From contig CAZKPB010000003.1 in the NCBI GenBank assembly GCA_964554535.1, forward strand, positions 1 to 64,000: a stretch of 64,000 nt of DNA, given 5' to 3'. This DNA comes from DMER64 sp964554535 (GTDB lineage Bacteria > Bacteroidota > Bacteroidia > Bacteroidales > UBA932). How positions within the stretch are numbered: position 1 is the first letter of the stretch; every line of letters begins with the position of its first letter. Position numbers and translations under genes: made by a program. Below the pieces are notes generated by a model that saw only the letters and a program-made list of their open reading frames with translations, was not told where the DNA came from and made no database searches. Shown here in pieces: positions 52,501-61,159 of this stretch.

Positions 52501-55500
52501 ATCATACGGGTCTGCGGGGCGGTAAACTCATAATATTTCAATTGTTTGTCGTCTCCCTCGGCACTCAGGGAGGCCGGTTCAATGGGAGGAATGGTGACCT
52601 CACCCTCTACCCCTTCACCCAATTGCTTCCAATAAGCCAAAGCGGGACGCCGGTCCCTGCGCAACAGGTCCCGGACAAAATCCTCATACGTAGCGGCAGG
52701 CGGTCGGAGTTCGCAACTCCCGGTCCGTTCAATGGAGCGGTAGATGTCAAAGAAATCTTTCAGAAGCAGGGGCAGACACCAGCCGTCCACAATGATATGG
52801 TGCATGCTCAGCATAAAATCGTATTCGTCTTCCGAATGTCTGATGACCTTTATACGTACCAGCGTGTCATCTTCCAAATCAAAGACGTGCAGGCGGTCTT
52901 GCAGTCGTAACTGCTCCAGAGCGGATTCCCGGTCGGCCGAAGCGCTGAAGTCCAAAAACTCACATTGCGGCAGGCGCCCTATGAGCACCACCTGACGGTA
53001 TTGGGGCACCTCCTTGTAGACAATGGCAGTACGCAACACACTGTGATGCGCCGCCCAGAGGGCAAGTGCCTGCTCAAAAACCGTCCGGTTGACCGCTCTC
53101 TTGAAATGAAACAGGTTCTGCAAGTGGTAATTGCCCGAAAGCGGGTAAGACAATTTAAAATATAGCATTGCCTCTTGCATGGGAGCCAGCGGATAAATAC
53201 GTGCTATGGTACATCCACGGTCCCTGAATTTTTTCTCCACTTTGGCAAACACATCGACCGACCATTCCAATTCTCCAAAATCGGAGGCCGTATACACCGG
53301 TTGCGGCAGATGCATACAAATATCCACCAGTTTTGTGAGTGCGGCGTTGAAGTCATTGGCCAGATCCTGCACCAGTTGACGGTCAAAAAAGAAGGTGTCA
53401 TAATCCAGCACGGTGACCAGAGAGTGATTGATCACCGACAGGTTGAGTGCCAGCGGGGAGCCCAGCACGTTTTCGGGCGCAATGTCTTCAAACGGAACGC
53501 TTATGGGAGCAAGTGAAAACAATTGTGGCTCTTCGCGGTCCGGGCCGCCCATATAATTGAACGAGAAAAGCGATTTCAGGTTGCGCTGTAAAGGCGCATC
53601 ACTCATATATTGCAGTATGCCGTAAAGAAATCCGTTGTGGGGCACCCGACGCAACGTCTCTTTGACCCGGACAAGCACCGCTGCGGGGTCCTGAGACAAG
53701 CCGGAAAAGCAGACGGGAAAAACCGAAGTGAACCAGCCCACGGTACGGTCCACAGACAACAATCCGTCCACACGTTCGCGTCCGTGCCCCTCCATATCTA
53801 CCGTCAAGCGGTCTTGGTGCAGATTTTTGTTGACTGACAAACAAAAGGCGGCCAGGAGCAAATCATTTATCTGTGTATGATAGGCACCGGCCGTATGTTG
53901 AATCAGGTCCGTAGTGGTCCGGCTGTCCAAAGACACGGTCACCCGGCCTTGCCAACAATTTTTCCTCAGAGATACCGAATTCCGGATATTCAATATTTCC
54001 TGCTGCACGTTTATCCAGTAATTTGTTTCCTGTTCGGCACGGTAGGAATGGCTGTAGGCTTCCACCGCCGTGGCCCAACGGGCAAAAGAGTGCGTCTTGG
54101 GCGGCAGCTCGCGGGCATTGAGGTCTTCCAGCAGAATCTGCCACGACACCCTGTCCACCACTAAATGATGCAACACAAAGAACACATACTGTCTGCCGTC
54201 AAGATCATACAGAGCAACCGCCGCCAGAGGACCCTGCGTGATATCCAGTTGTTTTTCCAGGGCATTGGAAACCCATTCCATATCTTTTTCATCGGAAAGG
54301 GTACGTTGGGTAAACCGATAGAACATTTCTGTATGGAGCGTATCAAACGCACGCACCACCTGTGTACCCGGGGACGGATACACGGCACGCAACATATCGT
54401 GGTGCTCAAACAGGCGGTTAATACGTTCTCTGAGTGCCTGAACCGTTAGGGTCCCGTTCACCTGCAATAGTACAGACTGGTTAAAATGAGCGGGATTTGG
54501 CAAACGCGCATCAAAAAAATACTTTTGGATAAAAGTCAGCGGTACCTGACCGGTCACCGGTTGCTGGTCCGGAATATCCGTCTGATTGCAGGAAAGTGTA
54601 TGCGCCGCCAAAAAGCGTATGGTTTTGCCTTCCAGAATCTGCGCCACCTGGAACAACACGCCCTGTTCACGCAATTTGGACACCACCCGTATGGCCTTGA
54701 TGGAATCGCCGCCCAGCTCGTAAAAATTATCGTCTATGCCTACGCGTTCCACTCCCAGTACCCGACCCATCACCCCGGCCATAATCTGTTCCGTGGCATT
54801 GCGAGGGGCCACATAGGCCGCCCGGTATTCCCAACGGGGTTCCGGAAGCGCCGTAGCGTCTATTTTCCCGTTGGCGGTCAACGGCATATGTTCCACCTGC
54901 ACGTAGGACTGAGGCATCATATAGGCGGCCAGTGTATGTTCCAAAAAACGTTGCAGCGACGTCTTTTCCACCGTGTCCGCTGCCGAATAATACAGACAGA
55001 GGGTTGGTTGGGATGCTTTTTGGACTACCTGCACACTGACGGCCTGTATACCGGGATACGCCATCACGGCCGACTCAATTTCACCGGTATCCACCCGGTA
55101 CCCGCGAACTTTCACCTGATGGTCCAACCTGCCTATATATTCCAGATTGCCGTCCCTGTTCCAGCGCACCAGGTCCCCGCTGCGGTACATACGCCTGTAG
55201 TCCGTTCCGGCAGCATACGGATTTGGCACAAATTTTTCTGCGGTAAGGGCCTCGTTGCCCCAATAGCCGTCAGACATCTGAGGGCCGGAGAGAACCAGTT
55301 CTCCCACGGCAAACCGGGGCATCAGCCGGCCGTTTGAATCCACCACACAAGCAAATACGTTGGGCAGCGGCCTGCCTATGGGCACCGTTTGTGTGTCCTT
55401 TTGCGGACTGAACACGTGTGCACAGGCGCATACGGTAAATTCCGTGGGGCCGTAGCCGTTCACCACCAGAGTCTTTGTGTTTTTGACGGGCATCAGTTTC

Positions 55501-57614
55501 TCTCCGCCCAAACGCACAAAACGCAACGGCAGATCATACCTGCCCAACAATTCCATACCCAACTGCGTGGGAAACGTGCCCCCCGTGATGTGATGGTCCG
55601 CCAGATAGCGGTACAGCAAAGACAAATCGTACCTCACGGCCGAGGGAACCACATAAAGGGTCGCTCCGGCCCACAGAGCCCCGAACAGGTCGTCCACCGA
55701 AGCGTCAAAACTGAACGTAGGATAACAACAGATATGGTCCCGGGCAATCATTCCAAACGGAGCGTGCTCCCAGGCACTCAGATAGGCCGCCAAAGCCCGG
55801 TGTGAGACCCTCACCCCTTTTGGCTTCCCGGTAGAACCCGATGTATAAATGGTGTAAGCCCCCCCCTGCGGTTGCGACACATCCACCGGATCCGTATTTT
55901 CCACTCCTGCATAATCGTCCGTAAGCCGGCACTGCAAGCCGGCAAACTGTGACAAATAGACGTGACGCCTCAACAACTCACTGCACGTCACCAGAAAATG
56001 ACAACCGCTGTCTTCCAGAAGATGCTGTACCCTCCCCTGCGGCCATTCGCCGTCAATGGGAATATAAGCGGCACCGGCCTTGAACACGGCCAGCACCACC
56101 GTCAAAAAATCCCGGGTACGGGGCAACAGCACAGCCACGTGGGCACCCGGGGTCACATAAGACATAAAGTCGCGGGCCATGGCATTGGAGGCCAGATCCA
56201 GCTGCCTGTAAGTCATTTCTCCATCAACCCCTACCACCGCGGTTTTAGAGGGAGTCTGCGCCACCCGCAGTTGAAAACGTCGGCAAAACGTGTTCTCCGG
56301 GTCAAGTGCCAGGGACTCTCCGGTTGAAAGTGCCAGCAACGAGCGTTGCTCGGCATCCGTATTCCACGGCAAGGCCGACAGCAGGTCCGCGGGACGCGTC
56401 ACCACCCCCTCCATAAGCACGGCAAACGTGTGCATGAAATCGGCAATGTATTTCGCGCCGTACAGGTGCCGATGGTACCTTACCACTATCCTGTACCGAT
56501 CCGAGGTGTTGAACACGGTGAAAGAAAGCGGCTCACGGACGTGAGAGCGCGTAAGATATTCTATTATGCCCGTTTCTCCGTCTAATTTGTATTCCGGAAC
56601 AAAATCCCTGTTGAACACATAGACCACGTTAAGGTCCGTGTGGTATTTGCGGTGCAAATCGTAGAACGGATACCGGTGGTGGCTCCACAACAGGGACAGC
56701 CGGGACCGTGTACGGCGGATGTTGTCTATGACGGAATCCTGCATGTCAAACGTTTCCACAAAAGGCAAAGTCTTCACAAACATGCCAATGCTGTGGCGTA
56801 CTTCTTCCGTCGTGCGGCCGTGGTACATGGCCGCCAGGGCCACCCTGTCACAGGCGCAGTAGACCTTCAGGCAATAAGACAGGACAAAAGCAAACACACT
56901 GTTTTCTGACACGTTATACTCCCTGCACAACGTCTTTACATCGGCCATGGGAATATACTCCGTATGGGTGGCGGTTTCTCTGCAGGCGAAATCCCCTCCG
57001 CAAGCCGGCAGCAGCGTCATGGCAGTGTCACGCAGACAAGATTCAAAATAAGCCTCATCTTCCGGCAGCGGATCATTGCCCCGTTCCGTTTCTTCCAGGG
57101 CATAGGACGCGGGAGCCGTATCGACCGGTCCGAGATCCTGTCCCAGATAAGCCCGCTCCAGCAGGCTGTTGAATTCCAACACGCTGGTTCTTCCGTCAAA
57201 CAGCAGATGGTGGATATCGTAAAACAGGCAGGTAGCTTGGTTGTTGTACAAAATGGCAAAGCGATACAGAGGGCCCGACAAGATGTCAAACGGACGGATA
57301 AATGCATCGGGAAACACCTTGATGCCCTCCTCGCCGGAAGGTTGGAGCACTATAAGCGGACAGGTTTCCGTATCCGTTTCCCATCGGGGCTCCCCGTCTT
57401 CAAGCACCAGACGCGAGGTAAGCGCGGGACAATGCCGCAACACACGGCGCAGCGCCTCTGCCAGACGGTGCGGGTCAATACGGGATGAGTACTTATTGAG
57501 AAAAGGCAGGTTGTACTGAATGGAATCCGGGGCCATCACACAATCATAGTACACTCCTTTCTGTGCTTGATTGAGCGGGAATCTGTGCGAAAAGGAAACC
57601 ATGTCGCAACTCAT
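49563..57614 (-). CDS. Two-module nonribosomal peptide synthetase (C-A-T-E-C-A-T-TE)
   Basis: The start is ATG 57614, sharing a base with the receptor's TAA stop (TAATG), which gives 2683 residues; an earlier in-frame Met exists at 57647. C1 (about 10-430) has HHLLFDG. A1 (about 440-935) has YTSGSTGKPKG, NGYGPTEFT and the Lys of ANGKIDA. T1 carries Ser971 in LGGDSIKA, the type that precedes epimerases. E (about 1020-1450) has HHLVVDRVSW, EGHGRE and TVGWFTSVFP. C2 (about 1470-1890) has HHIIVDG. A2 (about 1925-2400) has YTSGSTGIPKG, and T2 has Ser2441. TE (about 2490-2683) has GHSLGG (Ser2565) and His2665. The predicted product is a dipeptide with a D residue first, possibly N-acylated. No phosphopantetheinyl transferase or MbtH gene is nearby. 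Confidence 0.93.
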   Translation of the reverse strand: MSCDMVSFSHRFPLNQAQKGVYYDCVMAPDSIQYNLPFLNKYSSRIDPHRLAEALRRVLRHCPALTSRLVLEDGEPRWETDTETCPLIVLQPSGEEGIKVFPDAFIRPFDILSGPLYRFAILYNNQATCLFYDIHHLLFDGRTSVLEFNSLLERAYLGQDLGPVDTAPASYALEETERGNDPLPEDEAYFESCLRDTAMTLLPACGGDFACRETATHTEYIPMADVKTLCREYNVSENSVFAFVLSYCLKVYCACDRVALAAMYHGRTTEEVRHSIGMFVKTLPFVETFDMQDSVIDNIRRTRSRLSLLWSHHRYPFYDLHRKYHTDLNVVYVFNRDFVPEYKLDGETGIIEYLTRSHVREPLSFTVFNTSDRYRIVVRYHRHLYGAKYIADFMHTFAVLMEGVVTRPADLLSALPWNTDAEQRSLLALSTGESLALDPENTFCRRFQLRVAQTPSKTAVVGVDGEMTYRQLDLASNAMARDFMSYVTPGAHVAVLLPRTRDFLTVVLAVFKAGAAYIPIDGEWPQGRVQHLLEDSGCHFLVTCSELLRRHVYLSQFAGLQCRLTDDYAGVENTDPVDVSQPQGGAYTIYTSGSTGKPKGVRVSHRALAAYLSAWEHAPFGMIARDHICCYPTFSFDASVDDLFGALWAGATLYVVPSAVRYDLSLLYRYLADHHITGGTFPTQLGMELLGRYDLPLRFVRLGGEKLMPVKNTKTLVVNGYGPTEFTVCACAHVFSPQKDTQTVPIGRPLPNVFACVVDSNGRLMPRFAVGELVLSGPQMSDGYWGNEALTAEKFVPNPYAAGTDYRRMYRSGDLVRWNRDGNLEYIGRLDHQVKVRGYRVDTGEIESAVMAYPGIQAVSVQVVQKASQPTLCLYYSAADTVEKTSLQRFLEHTLAAYMMPQSYVQVEHMPLTANGKIDATALPEPRWEYRAAYVAPRNATEQIMAGVMGRVLGVERVGIDDNFYELGGDSIKAIRVVSKLREQGVLFQVAQILEGKTIRFLAAHTLSCNQTDIPDQQPVTGQVPLTFIQKYFFDARLPNPAHFNQSVLLQVNGTLTVQALRERINRLFEHHDMLRAVYPSPGTQVVRAFDTLHTEMFYRFTQRTLSDEKDMEWVSNALEKQLDITQGPLAAVALYDLDGRQYVFFVLHHLVVDRVSWQILLEDLNARELPPKTHSFARWATAVEAYSHSYRAEQETNYWINVQQEILNIRNSVSLRKNCWQGRVTVSLDSRTTTDLIQHTAGAYHTQINDLLLAAFCLSVNKNLHQDRLTVDMEGHGRERVDGLLSVDRTVGWFTSVFPVCFSGLSQDPAAVLVRVKETLRRVPHNGFLYGILQYMSDAPLQRNLKSLFSFNYMGGPDREEPQLFSLAPISVPFEDIAPENVLGSPLALNLSVINHSLVTVLDYDTFFFDRQLVQDLANDFNAALTKLVDICMHLPQPVYTASDFGELEWSVDVFAKVEKKFRDRGCTIARIYPLAPMQEAMLYFKLSYPLSGNYHLQNLFHFKRAVNRTVFEQALALWAAHHSVLRTAIVYKEVPQYRQVVLIGRLPQCEFLDFSASADRESALEQLRLQDRLHVFDLEDDTLVRIKVIRHSEDEYDFMLSMHHIIVDGWCLPLLLKDFFDIYRSIERTGSCELRPPAATYEDFVRDLLRRDRRPALAYWKQLGEGVEGEVTIPPIEPASLSAEGDDKQLKYYEFTAPQTRMMENVCQTRSLTLNTLVETAWGLVLMRYNHLQDVTFGRVVSGRNARIPGIEEMAGLFINTIPVRMRCMEGDTVERLLASMQRQANESTLYDFVPLSESLPVGTVLVFENYYRGTGDVMSRFSDCRVYEQVNYNLGLSVSHNEVLSYNLAYNPKVYSEGEMEILSRVFSYAVQQLAVSADQRADRLNLLPPLVAKQVLAFSAGDPLPECAYDTYLDAFAAQVQRTPDALAVSDQYSSLTYAELWNRAQTLAACLVSFGVREGSFVVLLMPRQKEFVVAALAIMCAGAGYVPLDESYPSDRKMGIIADSGARVLVSTGYMIDALGEQLRYAGVMPVAIEEVTAGQSCQSVCSAGQPAYMIYTSGSTGIPKGVVISQRALLQMARVAAVSFGITAQSHVFCFNNLGFDGSVEDLFPPLLLGASAHILPSAVIQDASQLNKYIKQHNLTGGCFPTRFFSEFLAEYRPSLDYVIAAGEKLEKVPVSEARLYNGYGPTEYTVVATTYRIDPRRHGKSLPIGRPVPQAQALVLDVQGNLLPPGAVGQLCLSGPQTALGYWNRAQLTAEKFIPNPYAPDQRYDTLYLTGDYVKWNLEGNLEFVGREDHLVKIRGFRVETGEIEARLLEFNEVVSCAVTVREIAGKQYICAYYVSVADLDLDYVRSRLKESLPPFMIPQSFTRVKKLPYTSSGKLDKASLPAPVLVQNSKVKPAGEAEIRLYQLTADLLGHINFGVTDDLFENGLDSISIIRLISKAIDADMKLTVASVMRYRTVREIVRHAGGQKATWYSMPHAGKKIVLFVWGVSPIEEVSRALDRLKTHFAVLCTDRLMPAEQFEKEGIHVENTLQELYRMAEDMIDPRRIDIVMGHSLGGGLACLLAAKINATVGTTPQIGMLDTMRKNLPASVYPYPGKTFLFSAAHFTDRLRSNELPAETDPDKLARVRQMCWENVALWKQQIPAIEVITLEADHWSILSEEAMNQVIKILSQ

Positions 57615-59986
57615 TAAAAAGTATAGGCTATGGAAGCACTGAACCAACGGCCGGTCTGCCGGTAAGGAAGCACCGTGGTCCCTCCCTGGTAAAACGTTGT
57701 ATTCAGCAGATTACGGCATTGCAACTGCACTTCCAATTTTTGCAATGTATAGGCACATCCTATATGGGGGACAAGGCGCGCCGGTACCCGGTTGTCCGGT
57801 TTGGTGGAAAGCACCCCGCCAATATATATATTTTCGTAAGGGGCCAACTGACTGCCCGCAAACACCAGATTGCCCCGCAAATCAAAGCGTCCGGCCCTGC
57901 CCATGTCCAGTACCTGCCAGTTGCACAACAAATTGCCGGAAAACTGGGGAATATGGTACACATTCCGGTCACGAAACGCATAATTCTCTCCACTGAGCAC
58001 GTACTGCCACGTGAAATTGCAAATGGCCGTAAAACGGTTAAGGGTAAGATTGCCACTGGCCTCAAAGCCCAACGTGTTCAATTTACCGGCGTTGATATAG
58101 ATGGGATCCGTGGCGGAAGAAGTGGCATTGGGGTCCTTGTAGATAAAATTTGTCAGACGGTTTAGAAACACATTGAAATCAGAACGGAATACTCTGGCAT
58201 TGGGCACATAGGAAAAAGTCAACTGTACGGCATCCAGATTTTCCGGTTTGAGGTCCACGCTCCCCCTGTACGAATTGGTACTGTTGAAACGGTAATAGTA
58301 AGGGGCATCCACAAACGAACGGGCGTAAGACAGCTTTACGTTATATGTGTCTGACGGCAAGTAAATAAGCGATACACGGGGAGAAAAGGCATTTTCTGTT
58401 TTGTCGTTGGCTCTGAGTTTATGGTCATACCGCACGCCGGCATTGAGAATCCAACGGGCATTGAACCGGTGTTTTTCCTGCAGGAAAAAAGACAGACTGG
58501 TTTCGCGACCCAACGAGATATGGCCGTTATGAGAAGTGTTGAAAGCGGAAGCCTCGGTAAAATTAATGCCGTTGAGCGAAGTGTAGTCATACACTTTCAT
58601 GTACTCGTACTGCCCGCCCAGCATCACATTGCCCGTACCCAAACTGCCTGCCTCATACTGATAGCCCGCTTTGGCCACAGTGCCCAGTGCATTTTCATAC
58701 CAGGTAAAGTTTTGGTATATTCCCCGCATCAGATTGCCGCCCAGCACCACCGAGTCACATACCGCGGAATACATGTCGGTCTTGTTGTAGTCGTAATTGA
58801 AGGTCACATCAAAGGCAAAATTACCCAGTGTTTTGGCATAGGAAACCTCGGCATGTGTGGCGTTGAACGAAGCCCCGGGACCTATGCTGCCCAGGGTGGT
58901 GTATTGGTCGTACCGGTAAGTTCCCCCCTGCGATTGCCAGATGGGCAGGAACGGGTCCACCATTTTTCCGTACCGCTGGCTGAAGAGTACCTTGAAGTCA
59001 TTCCATTTGTAGGTAAATCCGTAATCAAAAGAAGGCATCTTGTTATACCCGCCCAAAATGCCGTATCCGTCGTGCGGCACCAGACCCACCGATTCCGAGG
59101 CGGGGACAAACACCTTTTGTCCGTCCGCACGGTACAAAGACCCCCATGCCATCACGTCCATAGACATAAAACGCTTGCCTATAAGCAGGTCCGCCCGACG
59201 CTCCCCGTAACTTCCCAACCCCACTTTGGTATACATCCCGTCCACATCCATTCCGTCCTTGGTAATGATATTCACCACAGCGGTAAGGGCCACGTTGCCG
59301 TACAGCGACGAGGCCGGTCCCCTCAGCACTTCTATCTGTTTGATTTTCTCCAGCGATATGCTGTAATCCGGATTGGCGCTGTTGTATGAGCGACTGTTGA
59401 GCCGATGCCCGTTGAGCATGATCAGAATTTTCTGCTGGCTGGACGAATATACTCCGCGCATGGACACATTCACCTCATTGGCCCCTTCTACCGGAGTCAT
59501 GCCCGGGACAAACCACGTAAGCACCTCCTTGAGGTTGGAGGCACCGGATTCCTTGATCATCCGGGCCGTGATAAGAGTCACGGGGACCGGAACTTCCTCC
59601 AGTGTTTCAGTCAACTGAGAAGCCGTCACCAAGGTCAGTTTGCCCGACTGCATCTCTTTCACCAACCGAGAGTAGGAAAGCGGATCACCCAACGATGCTG
59701 CATAATACGGTTCAATTTTCAATATCCGGGATACCTGCTCGGTGGCCACCTGCGTATTGTCCATAGCCAGCGCCGACAAGGCACACAGACGATAGGCCTG
59801 TATCTGGTCCGCCTGCTCCAGTTGTTCCACACGTCCGTCCAGCACGTCCAGCACGGTCTGAAACTTGCCTATTTCATACGCACTGAGTGCCTGCTGCAAC
59901 ATCTCCGCCCGGGACTCCTGGGCATAGGACAACCCCGGCACTGAAAAAAGGCAAATGCACACTATCAGAAATCGCCCGGCTTTCAT
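57614..59986 (-). CDS. TonB-dependent outer-membrane receptor with TPR-like N-terminal extension
   Basis: A 790-residue receptor with signal peptide MKAGRFLIVCICLFSVPGLSYAQ. Residues about 24-115 form a helical, TPR-like region (MLQQALSAYEIGKFQTVLDVLDGRVEQLEQADQIQAYRLC). The plug lies at about 120-235 (VPVPVTLITARMIKESGASNLKEVL ... EVLRGPASSLYGNVALTAVVNIITK). A 22-strand barrel ends in Phe (IAYTF). It has no SusD partner, so it is more like a siderophore or small-peptide receptor than a glycan system. Its stop is shared with the NRPS start, which suggests it recognises the NRPS product or a related ligand. Confidence 0.9.
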   Translation of the reverse strand: MKAGRFLIVCICLFSVPGLSYAQESRAEMLQQALSAYEIGKFQTVLDVLDGRVEQLEQADQIQAYRLCALSALAMDNTQVATEQVSRILKIEPYYAASLGDPLSYSRLVKEMQSGKLTLVTASQLTETLEEVPVPVTLITARMIKESGASNLKEVLTWFVPGMTPVEGANEVNVSMRGVYSSSQQKILIMLNGHRLNSRSYNSANPDYSISLEKIKQIEVLRGPASSLYGNVALTAVVNIITKDGMDVDGMYTKVGLGSYGERRADLLIGKRFMSMDVMAWGSLYRADGQKVFVPASESVGLVPHDGYGILGGYNKMPSFDYGFTYKWNDFKVLFSQRYGKMVDPFLPIWQSQGGTYRYDQYTTLGSIGPGASFNATHAEVSYAKTLGNFAFDVTFNYDYNKTDMYSAVCDSVVLGGNLMRGIYQNFTWYENALGTVAKAGYQYEAGSLGTGNVMLGGQYEYMKVYDYTSLNGINFTEASAFNTSHNGHISLGRETSLSFFLQEKHRFNARWILNAGVRYDHKLRANDKTENAFSPRVSLIYLPSDTYNVKLSYARSFVDAPYYYRFNSTNSYRGSVDLKPENLDAVQLTFSYVPNARVFRSDFNVFLNRLTNFIYKDPNATSSATDPIYINAGKLNTLGFEASGNLTLNRFTAICNFTWQYVLSGENYAFRDRNVYHIPQFSGNLLCNWQVLDMGRAGRFDLRGNLVFAGSQLAPYENIYIGGVLSTKPDNRVPARLVPHIGCAYTLQKLEVQLQCRNLLNTTFYQGGTTVLPYRQTGRWFSASIAYTF

Positions 59987-59990
59987 CCGT

Positions 59991-61157
59991 TTATCCGTTA
60001 TAAGTTATAGCCATCATAGTAATATCGTCCGACTGGGGCGCCCCGTTCACAAACTCGGTAAGGGAGGCCGTGACGGTTTCCACCATTTCCCGGGCCGAGG
60101 CCTGCGACAGTCCCTTGCAGGTTTCCAGCAAACGTGCGTCACTGTACTGATTGTAGTCGGAGTCCATCCCTTCCGTCACCCCGTCCGTATACAGGTACAG
60201 CCTGTCCCCCGGGGAAAGCTTCAACCGCAGATTGGTATACTTCATCCCATCCATAGCCCCCAACACCAAATTCCCGGCCCCCTTGAGAAAAGAAGTTTCG
60301 CCGGCCGAGGTAATCAGCACCGGATGGTTGTGCCCCCCGTTGCAATACGTCACTTCACCGGTGCCGTAGTCCAGTATGCCGTAAAACGTGGTCACAAACA
60401 GGTTGGCGGGGTTTTCTCCGCAGATGATATTATTGCTCTCCTCCAAACATTCCGCGGCCGAGGCGGCCCGCAGGGCCACGGTCCGCACCACCGTCCGGCT
60501 GACCGCCATGAAAATGGCGGCCGGCACCCCTTTGTCCGACACATCGGCCATCACAAAGCCCAGTTTGTTGTCCGGCAGGAGAAAAAAGTCATAAAAGTCG
60601 CCTCCCACCGATTTGGCGGCGTTCATGGAAGCAAAGATGTCAAACGATTTGAGTAGCGGGAAAGCGGGAAAAACTTTTGGCAGAATGGCCATCTGAATTT
60701 CTCGGGCCAGATTCAGGTCACTCTGAATATCGGCCAGTTTGTGCTCGGTATGCTGGGCGCTCTTTACAAAATTAATCTGCTCAATGGCCTTCTCAATGGT
60801 ACGCTCCAGATCTTCCATATCTATGGGCTTGGTAGCAAAGTCAAAGGCCCCGTTGTTCATGGCCGAGCGGATATTGCCCAGGTCACCGTAAGCCGACACC
60901 ATAATGCACTTGAGGGCGGGATTGCGCATCTCGTTGACCTTGGTCAGCAGCGTGAGCCCGTCCATCTCGGGCATATTGATATCGCTGAGAATAATATCGT
61001 AATGAGGGTCTTCCAATAAAACCTTCAACGCCTCCACCCCGTTATGTGCAAAAGTAAATTGGTACTCCTCCTTACGGATCTTTCGGCGGAAATATTGTGT
61101 AAGCACAAGTTCCAGATCCATCTCGTCGTCCACGCTTAGAATCTTTATGGCTGCCAT
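59991..61157 (-). CDS. Response regulator with SpoIIE/RsbU-type PP2C phosphatase output
   Basis: A 388-residue cytoplasmic protein. The N-terminal receiver (1-125) has the acidic pair Asp10-Asp11, phospho-acceptor Asp59 (ILSDINMPEMDG) and the Lys of FATKPI. A coiled-coil linker (about 125-165) leads to a PP2C/SpoIIE domain (about 175-388) with metal-site Asp residues in VGGDFYD, VMADVSDKG, LYTDGVTEG and the final SDDITMM. Such proteins dephosphorylate phospho-Ser on STAS antagonists when their receiver is phosphorylated. The STAS-kinase in this operon is the obvious candidate target; that link is inference. Confidence 0.92.
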   Translation of the reverse strand: MAAIKILSVDDEMDLELVLTQYFRRKIRKEEYQFTFAHNGVEALKVLLEDPHYDIILSDINMPEMDGLTLLTKVNEMRNPALKCIMVSAYGDLGNIRSAMNNGAFDFATKPIDMEDLERTIEKAIEQINFVKSAQHTEHKLADIQSDLNLAREIQMAILPKVFPAFPLLKSFDIFASMNAAKSVGGDFYDFFLLPDNKLGFVMADVSDKGVPAAIFMAVSRTVVRTVALRAASAAECLEESNNIICGENPANLFVTTFYGILDYGTGEVTYCNGGHNHPVLITSAGETSFLKGAGNLVLGAMDGMKYTNLRLKLSPGDRLYLYTDGVTEGMDSDYNQYSDARLLETCKGLSQASAREMVETVTASLTEFVNGAPQSDDITMMAITYNG

Positions 61158-61159
61158 AA

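Noticed and set aside
54486..55337. 283-codon plus-strand frame inside the NRPS
   Set aside because: Antisense to the A1-T1-E region with all motifs on the other strand; His- and Arg-rich shadow.
49563..57647. Longer NRPS start at 57647
   Set aside because: It would overlap the receptor gene by 34 bases and adds eleven residues before the C domain. The ATG at 57614 gives TAATG coupling and a normal start for the C domain.
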